Shown here: positions 1-8,184 of the stretch, piece by piece
Numbering within the stretch: position 1 is the stretch's first letter
Layout of the letters: the number at the start of each line of letters is the position of its first letter
DNA from: Fibrobacter sp.
Lineage (GTDB): Bacteria; Fibrobacterota; Fibrobacteria; Fibrobacterales; Fibrobacteraceae
Assembly (NCBI GenBank): GCA_024399015.1
Contig: JAKSIC010000014.1
Span: 1 to 64,000 of the forward strand
Length of the DNA stretch: 64,000 nucleotides
Direction of reading: 5' to 3'
The notes under the pieces: model-generated
What the model saw: the letters and a program-made list of their open reading frames with translations, nothing else
The model's database searches: none
What the model was told of the DNA's origin: nothing
Translations under genes and position numbers: made by a program

Positions 1-144
1 TTTCCGCAAATAACGGGATTTATTCCACATTCCCGCCAATTTATCAACATTCTATTCACAGAAATCTTTTCGACCCAATATCGACTTTCTGATTTTTCCG
101 GGCAAAACCCCTCGTTTCACCCAGAAAAAACATCGAAAATTCTT

Positions 145-423
145 CTAACAGGGTTTATTGATTCGGCCTTTCACCCTAAAAACGGTAATACAACCGTCAT
201 TTTCGTCAAAAACACAGCAAATGGGAAGCTGTTTTTCAACATGAGCCTTCAATGCCGCACTGGCATCAACCATTTCAACGTGGGGAATGTATTCCTGTTT
301 CAGCAGATAACGTCCGTAGTTTGTACGAACTCGTTTTCCATATTTAAGACAAAGTTCCACAAGTCGTGAATCAATTTGTCTTTCATGCATTCTCTGCATG
401 GCATGGTTGGTCATGTAAGGCAT
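145..423 (-). CDS. DUF4258 domain protein
   Basis: A 92-residue soluble protein. The N-terminus has a His-x3-Arg-Met-x-Glu-Arg pattern (HAMQRMHERQID), which is typical of the DUF4258 family. Those are small proteins often found near toxin-antitoxin or mobile genes, with a fold suggested to be RNase-like. The C-terminal half has a cysteine pair (ICCVFD) and ends ITVFRVKGR, like the final strand of the family. No partner antitoxin is visible: the next gene on the same strand is an envelope lipoprotein. The ATG at 423 is the only good start. Biochemical function is unknown. Confidence 0.6.
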   Translation of the reverse strand: MPYMTNHAMQRMHERQIDSRLVELCLKYGKRVRTNYGRYLLKQEYIPHVEMVDASAALKAHVEKQLPICCVFDENDGCITVFRVKGRINKPC

Positions 424-489
424 TGATTTTCTCCTGATCTAGAAATGAAATGTTGCTCATTTCTTCTATCGTTTTCTAATCAGGATTTG

Positions 490-1158
490 TCAAAGTTTTT
501 CCTTAACCAAAGGCGTTCCCTTGATGATTTCCTCAAACATCATTTGAGCCATGTTAAAACCACGGAGAGCATCGAAACCAAAGGATCTCACCTTCCCATA
601 GGCCAATAGTTTGTTCGAAGACCTGTCCACAATCGAATAAGACGCATAAAGGCTAGTCTTTCGTTCTCCCACTTCATGATTCCTCGTATACGCCACAATG
701 GGCGCAACGCAAATTACAACGCGTTCCGAGAACGTGACAACATTAGACTTCAACACAGGGTACCTTAACTTAGGACCATCCAACTTAGAATCGCGTAGTT
801 TTATCTCAAACAAATTGTCGTTAACCTGCTCTATACGAACAGATACGGAAGCGTCTCGCACACCATCTTTTAATTTGTCCTTGAACCAGCCCGTAAAATT
901 GTCCTTGTATCCAGTCCACTCTTCATTGAAATAATCGTAGTTGTCAAATATGGGTTCAGCATACACTAAACGCACAGCACCTTCAAGATGAGGCCAAGAA
1001 GGCGCATTCCATGCAGCAACGGGTTCATCGTCCACGTATCTTTCGCTGGACGTGATATTGGTTATGTCAATCATCAGTTGAATCATTGTGGTACAGCCCA
1101 CAAGATTCATAGCCAACAGGCATACAAGCAGAAGCGAATATTTCTTTAAGATTTTCAT
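490..1158 (-). CDS. Hypothetical lipoprotein
   Basis: A 222-residue protein beginning with a basic stretch, a hydrophobic core and the lipobox LVGC (Cys22), so it should be a lipid-anchored envelope protein. The mature part is mixed alpha/beta, and I recognise no domain. Its start codon shares one base with the stop of the upstream gene (TAATG), so the two are almost certainly translationally coupled. The partner looks like an outer-membrane barrel, so the lipoprotein may work with it at the outer membrane; this is inference. Confidence 0.65.
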   Translation of the reverse strand: MKILKKYSLLLVCLLAMNLVGCTTMIQLMIDITNITSSERYVDDEPVAAWNAPSWPHLEGAVRLVYAEPIFDNYDYFNEEWTGYKDNFTGWFKDKLKDGVRDASVSVRIEQVNDNLFEIKLRDSKLDGPKLRYPVLKSNVVTFSERVVICVAPIVAYTRNHEVGERKTSLYASYSIVDRSSNKLLAYGKVRSFGFDALRGFNMAQMMFEEIIKGTPLVKEKL

Positions 1159-2285
1159 TATTCGCTCCTTAACGTTTTGCCAAATTGAATGCCTGCGGAG
1201 ACAGCCAATTTCTGCCCAGCACCAGAATAACTCTTGCCCTCATATTTGAACGATGAATAACCAATCAGGTACTCTACGCGAAGACTTAGGTCAAGAAAAG
1301 AAAATACTGGCAACAACAAATCCGCCTGAAGTTTAAATGCGGGACTCCATTGCTTACCTACATCAACGAAATCAAAGCTGTATGTCGAAGAGAATATGCC
1401 AAGGAGAGCGTCTGCGGTAAAGTATCTGGATTCAAATAACGATAAACCAAAAGCATATCCGACAGTCACGTCCCTGAAACGAGCTTCGTTATCACTATCA
1501 CCCCCGTAACCAACAAGCTGCATCACCACGGTGAAAAATTGTATTTCTAGTTCAATCGACCAACCAGTTCCATGGTCTGCAACTTCAGGAAAATTTCCAA
1601 TATTATCCAGTCGATCAAGCCCCACCAACAACGCAAAATGAAGAATTTTTGGAGCGACCTTTACGTGTTGTTCTTCAGCCTTGTCGGCAATGGACTTGGA
1701 CGCAGGCGGAAGGGAATTGATCCAACGGCTTTCGGGATACCTATTCTTGAAACTATTCCAAGAAACTTCTGATTTATGAAACTCCCCGGAAACCTCACCT
1801 CCGTAATTCAGCACCAGACGTTCAAGAAATATCCCGAAGAATTCCTTGGTTTCGTGGGGAATATCCAAGTAGGCGACATTATGCCTCAAGGCACCGTAAT
1901 TCATATTGATGGCAAAGTGGCGTTCTTCACGATAATTATCTGCGCCAACCAGCTTTTTCTTGGAACGGTAATCTACAATGGAATCCCGCTTGTCCAGCAG
2001 GAACAACACATGATTCCATAAAGGCGCTCTTTCATCCTCATATATATTTTGGATGGCATTGCAGTAAAGAAGAAACTCTTCGTCAAAGGAGAGAAGAACT
2101 TGGCTGGAATCTAGCGAACCACTGAGTTCCTGAATTTTTTCCAGGTCCGTCAAAGTGGAGGTCCCAGAGAAATGGACAATCAGGGCCTTATGTTTTAGGG
2201 ACGCCAAATCCTGAGGATCGTCGGCAAAAGCCCACGACCCGAGGAAAAGAAGAACAAAAAGAAAACTTCTTAGGCAACGCATCAT
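1158..2285 (-). CDS. Hypothetical secreted protein with a barrel-like C-terminus
   Basis: Read from the ATG at 2285, which opens a clean signal peptide (MMRCLRSFLFVLLFLGSWAFA), it is 375 residues. A frame extension to 2321 adds only a basic leader and is unlikely. The N-terminal half (about residues 25-205) is globular and unrecognised. From about residue 215 the sequence alternates hydrophobic and polar residues in short strands (SIELEIQFF, VTVGYAFGLSLF, LSLRVEYLIGY) and ends in a strand, as in outer-membrane beta-barrels. It is coupled to the downstream lipoprotein gene by a TAATG overlap. Confidence 0.6.
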   Translation of the reverse strand: MMRCLRSFLFVLLFLGSWAFADDPQDLASLKHKALIVHFSGTSTLTDLEKIQELSGSLDSSQVLLSFDEEFLLYCNAIQNIYEDERAPLWNHVLFLLDKRDSIVDYRSKKKLVGADNYREERHFAINMNYGALRHNVAYLDIPHETKEFFGIFLERLVLNYGGEVSGEFHKSEVSWNSFKNRYPESRWINSLPPASKSIADKAEEQHVKVAPKILHFALLVGLDRLDNIGNFPEVADHGTGWSIELEIQFFTVVMQLVGYGGDSDNEARFRDVTVGYAFGLSLFESRYFTADALLGIFSSTYSFDFVDVGKQWSPAFKLQADLLLPVFSFLDLSLRVEYLIGYSSFKYEGKSYSGAGQKLAVSAGIQFGKTLRSE

Positions 2286-2405
2286 AACCCCAACGAAAAA
2301 ACGCCTACGCCACAAAGGCATATGCGTTCTTAATATACAATTTTCAGCGGAACTAATTTATACAAAAAAGTGCCAATATTTTGGTGCCCACGCGGGGGTA
2401 GCTCT

Positions 2406-2449
2406 CGCAGCGCAGACGCCTACTTTACGCAGCGCAGACGCCTACTTTA
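2406..2449. repeat. 22-bp perfect tandem duplication at a gene end
   Basis: Two identical 22-bp units (2406-2427 and 2428-2449) begin CGCAGCGCAGACGCC. The second unit includes the stop codon of the ABC-class ATPase gene, so the duplication sits exactly at its 3' end. It probably arose by slippage. Confidence 0.8.
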
Positions 2450-4159
2450 TTTTCGTCCTTGGTCGCGGAGGCGGAACAGCACACAGGCGATGTCCACGGG
2501 GCGGGCAAGACTCATCTCGCGGCTCATGCCTTGAGGCAGATTGCGGAAGCCCACGTTCCTGATTTTTTCGCAGAGCTTTCCGATGCAATCTATGATGGAG
2601 GCTGCGGAAGAATCGTCGCCGGAACCGTTACTGATAACATTCTGGCAGAGGTTCAACAGCATGAAGCCCGCACCCAGGCGCTGTTGCTTGTCGGCGAGGG
2701 TGACCAGACGGCTGGTGTCTGCCACCAGGAAGCCCATTTGCAACAAAGTGTCGCCAGAAAGTTTCACCTTGACTTGGCGTTCCACGGCGGAAGTGGGGCG
2801 AATGCTGTTCTGGATGGGCTTGATGTATTCTGCAAAATTGCGACAAGCGGGAGCGACGAAGGGCGGCAAGTTTGCCGGAGTCGTTTCAACAGTTCCCTTG
2901 AACTTTGCACATTCAGCCTTGTAGTTGGCCATGACAATAATGTTATCTGCAAGTTCCAAGTAGTCGCCACAGGCGCCAGCCACAAGAATAAAGCTACGAC
3001 CCTGAGCTGCAATATCGCGAATGCGGTCGGTCAGCGGGATAAGCGGTTCGCGGTCATCACCCAACAGTTTGCGTACTCGGGCATCGCGAATCAAGAAATT
3101 CACTGCGGAGGAATCTTCGTCAATGAGGTAGGTTTTGGAACCCGCCTCCATGGCCTCCAGCAGGTTGGCGGCCTCGCTTGTGGAACCGGAGGCGCTTGCG
3201 GTGGTGAACTCGCGGGTGCTTACACCGCCCGGAAGATCTCGCACAAACTGGGACAGGTCCGTACCGCGGACACTGCGACCGTCTTCGACACCTACGCGAA
3301 GGGCCGATTCATCGATGACGATTCCCTCGCGGCCATCCCCAGGGACATGGGGGTAGACGGAGCGAGTCAAAGCTTGGAGCAAAGTGGACTTTCCGTGGAA
3401 GGCGCCACCAGTAATAACGGTAACGCCCTTGGGGATTCCCATACCGCGGACTTCGCGACCGTTCACCTTCAAGGTCACGGCCATTTCGGCGGGAGCTTCA
3501 AAAGGAATCGCACCCGCCATAGGTTCCTCGCTTATACCCGAAGCACGGGGAAGCACGGCACCATCAGGCACGAAGGCAGCGAGACCACGAGCATCCAACT
3601 CCTTCAAAACCTCTGCACGGTCAGCCAATACATTATAGTGTGCGGTCAGTTCCGGCAAAACACCACCTTCGCAGCGGGAACCTTCATTATATAAGCTAGC
3701 AGAAACCAAGTCCGGAAGGACCATGGTCAAAATTTCGGCGGCAGCCTCGGACTGGATCTTTCGACCTTCACCCGGCAAGCGTACCTGAAGAACCGCGCGC
3801 AACTCCCCATTGTCGATCCAGAGGGAATTTCGCACCAGCATTTCAGGTCCAGCCACGTCAAAAACAACGGCTGCATCCTTGTCCGGATACTTTTCCTTGA
3901 CCACGGCACTCATTCGACGGAGCAAAAAATCACTTAGGGCCAGTCTACGTTCAAAGGTTCCACCCCATTCGGAAGGGTAGCCCAGCATCTGAAGGTTAGC
4001 CTTAATCATAATCCTGGAGGCCGGAGCAAACGGGTCGCCCTGCACATGGAGGAATTCCAGGGAAAAATCACCAAAATCCCATGGTTTATCAGCCAAGGAC
4101 TTGTACAAACCGTAGTTTTTCCCTGCAAGTGTGCGGATTTTTTGATAAAGAGCCTTCAT
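2447..4159 (-). CDS. ABC-class predicted ATPase (pfam09818 type)
   Basis: A 570-residue cytosolic protein matching the COG3044 family of predicted ABC-class ATPases. A glycine-rich Walker A (GGAFHGKST) lies near residue 250, an ABC-signature-like segment (ASGSTSEAANLLE) near 325, and a Walker B-like YLIDEDSSAVN near 350. The N-terminal region (KNYGLYKSL, FSLEFLHVQGDPFAP) is the family's characteristic domain. There are no membrane segments, so it is not a transporter ATPase by itself. The cellular role of the family is unknown. It is transcribed alone, ending at a 22-bp tandem repeat. Confidence 0.85.
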   Translation of the reverse strand: MKALYQKIRTLAGKNYGLYKSLADKPWDFGDFSLEFLHVQGDPFAPASRIMIKANLQMLGYPSEWGGTFERRLALSDFLLRRMSAVVKEKYPDKDAAVVFDVAGPEMLVRNSLWIDNGELRAVLQVRLPGEGRKIQSEAAAEILTMVLPDLVSASLYNEGSRCEGGVLPELTAHYNVLADRAEVLKELDARGLAAFVPDGAVLPRASGISEEPMAGAIPFEAPAEMAVTLKVNGREVRGMGIPKGVTVITGGAFHGKSTLLQALTRSVYPHVPGDGREGIVIDESALRVGVEDGRSVRGTDLSQFVRDLPGGVSTREFTTASASGSTSEAANLLEAMEAGSKTYLIDEDSSAVNFLIRDARVRKLLGDDREPLIPLTDRIRDIAAQGRSFILVAGACGDYLELADNIIVMANYKAECAKFKGTVETTPANLPPFVAPACRNFAEYIKPIQNSIRPTSAVERQVKVKLSGDTLLQMGFLVADTSRLVTLADKQQRLGAGFMLLNLCQNVISNGSGDDSSAASIIDCIGKLCEKIRNVGFRNLPQGMSREMSLARPVDIACVLFRLRDQGRK

Positions 4160-4224
4160 GAAATACCGTAAAATCTGTTAATTGCCCGATTTTTTCACCA
4201 ATAAAGTTAACAAAAAAGCAAGGT

Positions 4225-4253
4225 TTAACGGAAAACCAACCCTTTTATATAAT
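4225..4253 (+). promoter_or_regulatory. Sigma-70-type promoter for the PEGA gene
   Basis: A TTAACG -35-like hexamer at 4225-4230, a 17-base spacer and a perfect TATAAT at 4248-4253. It lies about 90 bases upstream of the PEGA protein start. This is a sequence match only. Confidence 0.5.
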
Positions 4254-4339
4254 GTTCAATAACTTTTTCATTAAAAAAGTATTAAATTCTCAAAAAATCT
4301 TTGTATTTTATTACGCAAACTATAATAGGAGTTGAATCC

Positions 4340-4876
4340 ATGAAGAAACTTTCCATTATTGCCCTTATGGTTGCATTTATGTTCACCGCAGCCGTAGCTG
4401 ACGATGATCCGCCTCCTCGCAACAAGCCGGCAACCGTTACCATCATCACCAATCCGCCTAACAGCGATGTTTACCTCGGTGGTGAAATGCTCGGTAAGAG
4501 CCCCATTGAAAATATGAACGTCAAGTCCGGCCGTCAGACCCTCGTGGTGATCGACCAGGGCTACGAACTGGTTAACCAGCGCGTCAACGTTTGGCCGGGC
4601 AACGACAAGCGTAACACTTTCGACTTCGGTACCAAGATTCCTAAGGGCCACGTCAAGGTGACCACCAATCCTGGCAAGTGCATCATCTTCATCGATGGCG
4701 ACCAGGCTGACAAGACCGATGGCGCTCCGCTCACCGTTCACAACCTCGACGCTGGCGACCATATGGTCCGCGCTGAATGCTCCAACCGCAAGTCTGCAGA
4801 AGCTCTCGTTACCGTTAAGGGCGAAGAAACTGTAGAAGTTACCTTGGACGCAACCGGCAAGAAGAAGAAAAAGTAA
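4340..4876 (+). CDS. PEGA domain secreted protein
   Basis: A 178-residue protein started at the ATG at 4340, which follows an AGGAG ribosome-binding site. It has a signal peptide (MKKLSIIALMVAFMFTAAVA). Two PEGA repeats follow: one starts at TVTIITNPPNSDVYLGGEMLGKSP and the second at VKVTTNPGKCIIFIDGD. PEGA domains are small beta-sandwich modules of surface-layer and envelope proteins. The tail ends in a run of lysines. It is flanked by its own promoter and an intrinsic terminator, so it is a single-gene transcript, probably well expressed. Confidence 0.85.
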   Translation: MKKLSIIALMVAFMFTAAVADDDPPPRNKPATVTIITNPPNSDVYLGGEMLGKSPIENMNVKSGRQTLVVIDQGYELVNQRVNVWPGNDKRNTFDFGTKIPKGHVKVTTNPGKCIIFIDGDQADKTDGAPLTVHNLDAGDHMVRAECSNRKSAEALVTVKGEETVEVTLDATGKKKKK

Positions 4877-4922
4877 TCACGTAATCGCAGATTTTTCTCT
4901 CACACTGTTTATAACAGTAAAG

Positions 4923-4950
4923 CCTTCGGCACTTGCCGAAGGTATTTTTT
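4923..4950 (+). terminator. Intrinsic terminator after the PEGA gene
   Basis: An 8-bp stem CCTTCGGC/GCCGAAGG with a 4-base ACTT loop, followed by a T-rich run. Confidence 0.85.
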
Positions 4951-5020
4951 TATGCCTGCAATGCGACCAGTTTAATTGAGACCATTTATTTTATTATCTT
5001 ATGGTCATCTAGGTTTATCT

Positions 5021-6418
5021 ATGAAACGTCTTGTTCTTCTTTTACTCTCCACGTTGCTTCTTTGCTCCTGTGCAAACAAGTCCATGGTCCGCTACGAGAC
5101 CTTGGCCCCGGCTTTGGAGAAGGGCGGTTTTGAAGGCGCCATCCAGAAAGCAAAAAAAGAACAAAAGAGTATCTACGGAGACAACAGCAAGTTCCTCTAC
5201 TATTTCGACCTTGGAACACTTTACCATTACCAAGGCAAGTTCAAGGAAAGCGCAGAATATCTAGATAAGGCCGATCAGGTTTACGACGATCTCTACACCA
5301 AATCCGTCACCAACGAAACTGCGGCAATCCTTACCAACGATAACATCCGCCCCTATAGAGCCCGTCCCTTCGAAGTTCTCACGCTTCACCAGATGCAGAT
5401 CCTGAACTACCTGGCCATGCGCGATATTGAAGGCGCCATGGTGGAAGTAAGGCGAGCCCAGCTTGCCCAGGAATCACTTTACCAGAAAGACCACGACAAA
5501 GTCAACGACAACGGATTCCTCCGCTACCTCTGCGCCCTGGTTTATGAAATGGCAGGCGAACATGAAGACGCCGCAATTTCCTACATCAATACCGTAAAGG
5601 CCTATCACGAAGGCAACATGAAGTTGCCCAAGGAAGTCTGGGAATACGTCAACGAAAGTCTCGTAAAGATGGGACGAGCCGGTGACTTGAACCGACTGGG
5701 TTACAAGCCGTTGCAAGCAACGCCCAAGGCCACCGCCTCCCGCGAAAAAGGTCAGGAAATAATTGTCATCGGTTACGCCGGACACAGCCCCATTCTCGGC
5801 GAACGCCGCATGTCGGGAACCTACGTCAGTGGCGGTCTGATGAATCTCAGCTACAAGGATTCAGAAACGGGAGAGCACCGCAGCACAACCATCGCGGCCC
5901 CCGTAGTTTCCGGCGGAAACGGCCAAACACTTTACATCGGTATCGCCCTTCCCGAAAAGAGGAACCTTCCCCAGACTGTGCGACGCCTTGACGTAAGCAT
6001 TGACGACGGCAAGTTCTTCAAGCCGGAAATGGTGATGAACGTCGATGCAGAACTCACTAAGAATATCGAGGAAGAGACTCCCACAACAATGGCCCGCACC
6101 GCAGCCCGCGTCGCAGTCCGTACCATCGCAGCCCAGGCCGCAAAAGCGGCTATGCAGACAAAGAATACCTTGGTGAATTTAGCGACAAGTATTGGCACAG
6201 ACATTGCCCAAAGCCAGTTGGAACAAGCCGATCTCCGCGTAGGTCTTTTCCTTCCCAACACCATCTGTATGGCCCGCTTCCCCGTTGACGAAGGCGTCCA
6301 CAACGTCACCATCAACAGCCTGGGATTCCACGGCGAAACAGTAAACCAGCACGTTTTTAACAACGTAAAGGTTGCCAAGGGGCAAAAAATCTTCGTTTTC
6401 GTGCCGGCAATCCACTAA
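5021..6418 (+). CDS. TPR-like lipoprotein (COG3014 type)
   Basis: A 465-residue protein from the ATG at 5021. The leader ends in the lipobox LLCSC, so it is a lipoprotein. The N-terminal 200 residues are helical with TPR-like repeats (DLGTLYHYQGKFKESAEYLDKAD, YEMAGEHEDAAISYINTV), as in the uncharacterised COG3014 family. An Ala-rich helical stretch near 360-400 (TMARTAARVAVRTIAAQAAKAAM) precedes a beta-rich C-terminus. It is followed by a separate barrel-protein gene. COG3014 members are exported, but their role is undefined. Confidence 0.75.
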   Translation: MKRLVLLLLSTLLLCSCANKSMVRYETLAPALEKGGFEGAIQKAKKEQKSIYGDNSKFLYYFDLGTLYHYQGKFKESAEYLDKADQVYDDLYTKSVTNETAAILTNDNIRPYRARPFEVLTLHQMQILNYLAMRDIEGAMVEVRRAQLAQESLYQKDHDKVNDNGFLRYLCALVYEMAGEHEDAAISYINTVKAYHEGNMKLPKEVWEYVNESLVKMGRAGDLNRLGYKPLQATPKATASREKGQEIIVIGYAGHSPILGERRMSGTYVSGGLMNLSYKDSETGEHRSTTIAAPVVSGGNGQTLYIGIALPEKRNLPQTVRRLDVSIDDGKFFKPEMVMNVDAELTKNIEEETPTTMARTAARVAVRTIAAQAAKAAMQTKNTLVNLATSIGTDIAQSQLEQADLRVGLFLPNTICMARFPVDEGVHNVTINSLGFHGETVNQHVFNNVKVAKGQKIFVFVPAIH

Positions 6419-6523
6419 TTGCCTTGACAGAGCCCCAAAATAACCCTTTTGCGGGTATTGAAAAAACTACTTTACGGAAATTTTATTTATTTTCAGATTA
6501 GAATTTTCTCAGGGTAGTATATA

Positions 6524-7417
6524 ATGAAATTCAAGATTTTTGCGCTTGCAGCAGCTATGCTCGTAGGCCAAGCATTTGCCTTCATTGGCTTCGGTGTGCA
6601 CTACGCACCGAGCTTCAACACCAAGTTGGACGCATCCAAAGGATTCTCCGACGTGACCCCGGAAAAGCTTAAGGAATACAATATTCCTGGCGCTTATGAA
6701 ACAAAGATTGAATACTTCCATGAAGGCATGAACGAGCCCATGATCCACGGTCTTGGTTTCAAGATTTGGTTGGATAGTATTTCCATCGTGGACATTGAAG
6801 CAACCGTCAACCTCCAGTACGGTTCCTACGACGCCAAGATCCGCACAGAAGTCACAAAGCCCACTTTAGATCTCCTGAATCCTCTCGAAACAATCACTCG
6901 TGAAGACAACCTGCAGATCGATATGTCCGGCACTCCCTTCGGCACCGCAACTCCCAAGTTCGTGGCTATGAATGGCGACCTGTCCGTGACCTTCCCTTTC
7001 CTCACTTCCCTGATCACCTTGGTCCGTCCCTACGTTGGTGCCGGTGTAACCGTATTCATGAACACCTTCGTCATGGATGACGAATTCATCAGTGATCTTG
7101 TGAACGATGAAGAATTCCAGAATATGCTTGCCAACGAAGTCATCACAGGAGCAACTGACAAGGCTGAAGAAGACGCCAAGAAAAAAGCCCAGATGGTGAT
7201 GAACAAAGTCAAGGAACAGGCTAAGAAGCAAACTTTGAACTACACTATCGGCGGACACGCCATCCTGGGTGCCCGCTTCAGATTCCCGTACATTCCTCTT
7301 GCCATGTACATCAACGGCAAGTACTACTTCGGTGAATACTTCAGCAACGATAAGCATCCCGACGAAATTACCCCGGGCCATTTCGCTGCCGAAGCAGGTA
7401 TAGGTCTTTCTTTCTAA
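6524..7417 (+). CDS. Predicted outer-membrane protein
   Basis: A 297-residue protein with a signal peptide (MKFKIFALAAAMLVGQAFA). Beta-rich segments with alternating residues (VNLQYGSYDAKI, LVRPYVGAGVTVFMNTF) and the C-terminal strand AAEAGIGLSF suggest a small outer-membrane barrel. A charged helix near residues 205-240 (DKAEEDAKKKAQMVMNKVKEQAKK) interrupts the strands and would protrude from a barrel. No named family is recognised. It lies 44 bases upstream of the response-regulator gene. Confidence 0.6.
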   Translation: MKFKIFALAAAMLVGQAFAFIGFGVHYAPSFNTKLDASKGFSDVTPEKLKEYNIPGAYETKIEYFHEGMNEPMIHGLGFKIWLDSISIVDIEATVNLQYGSYDAKIRTEVTKPTLDLLNPLETITREDNLQIDMSGTPFGTATPKFVAMNGDLSVTFPFLTSLITLVRPYVGAGVTVFMNTFVMDDEFISDLVNDEEFQNMLANEVITGATDKAEEDAKKKAQMVMNKVKEQAKKQTLNYTIGGHAILGARFRFPYIPLAMYINGKYYFGEYFSNDKHPDEITPGHFAAEAGIGLSF

Positions 7418-7461
7418 CAAAACATTTTTAATTAGGTGCGAATAAAAACAGGATCCAAAAA

Positions 7462-8184
7462 ATGACTCAAAACACTTGCAGCACTAACATCCTCATTATC
7501 GAAGACGAAATCGCCATTGCCGAAGGCCTGGTCGATCTTTGCGAATTGAATGGCTATCGCGTAAAGCATGTCATCAACGGCGAAGACGGTCTCGCCGAAG
7601 CCTTGACCGGACAGTATGGTCTTGTCCTTCTGGACCTCATGCTCCCGGGCATGGACGGCTTTACCGTTTGCGACAAGATCCGCGAACAGGACAAGAGTCT
7701 TCCCATCATCATCCTTTCTGCAAAGAATGCCGATGAAGATATCATTAACGGCCTCAAGTACGGCGCAGACGACTACATTCCGAAGCCGTTCTCCGTTCCT
7801 ATGCTCCTGGCCCGTATCGAAGCAGTGCTCCGCCGTAGCCGCCAGTCCCTGGAAAACGAAGGCAAGCTGGTCGCAGGCAACCTGAAGGTGAACTTCCGCG
7901 AATACACCGGTTTCCGTGGCGACGAAGAACTTGCATTCACCCGCAAGGAAATCGAAATTCTCGAATACCTGTGGAACAATCGTGACCACGCCGTTCCTCG
8001 TGCCGAACTCCTCCGCAAGGTCTGGGGTTACGAAAACGCTGAATCCGTGGACACCCGTACTGTGGACATCCACATTACCAAGCTCCGCAAGAAGATTGAA
8101 GACGACCCCGCTCACCCGAAGCTCTTGGTGACCTTCCGCGGCGAAGGCTACCAGATGCGTTCTGCACCTGAATGCGCAAGATAA
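7462..8184 (+). CDS. OmpR-family response regulator
   Basis: A 240-residue two-component regulator. The receiver domain (about residues 8-125) has the acidic pair ED, the phosphoacceptor Asp58 in LLDLMLPGMDG, Ser/Thr in ILSAKN and Lys in IPKPF. The C-terminal winged-helix DNA-binding domain (about 140-235) has the OmpR signature (FTRKEIEILEYLW, VDTRTVDIHITKLRKKI). Its last 13 bases overlap the histidine-kinase gene, so the pair is co-translated. Target genes cannot be read from sequence; the barrel protein just upstream is one candidate. Confidence 0.95.
   Translation: MTQNTCSTNILIIEDEIAIAEGLVDLCELNGYRVKHVINGEDGLAEALTGQYGLVLLDLMLPGMDGFTVCDKIREQDKSLPIIILSAKNADEDIINGLKYGADDYIPKPFSVPMLLARIEAVLRRSRQSLENEGKLVAGNLKVNFREYTGFRGDEELAFTRKEIEILEYLWNNRDHAVPRAELLRKVWGYENAESVDTRTVDIHITKLRKKIEDDPAHPKLLVTFRGEGYQMRSAPECAR

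Noticed and set aside
1-144. Possible gene end at the left edge
   Set aside because: No convincing frame, terminator or ribosome-binding site in this AT-rich stretch.
2459-3694. A 411-codon frame opposite the ABC-class ATPase
   Set aside because: The ATPase has clear Walker motifs; the opposite frame has no domain and no ribosome-binding site.
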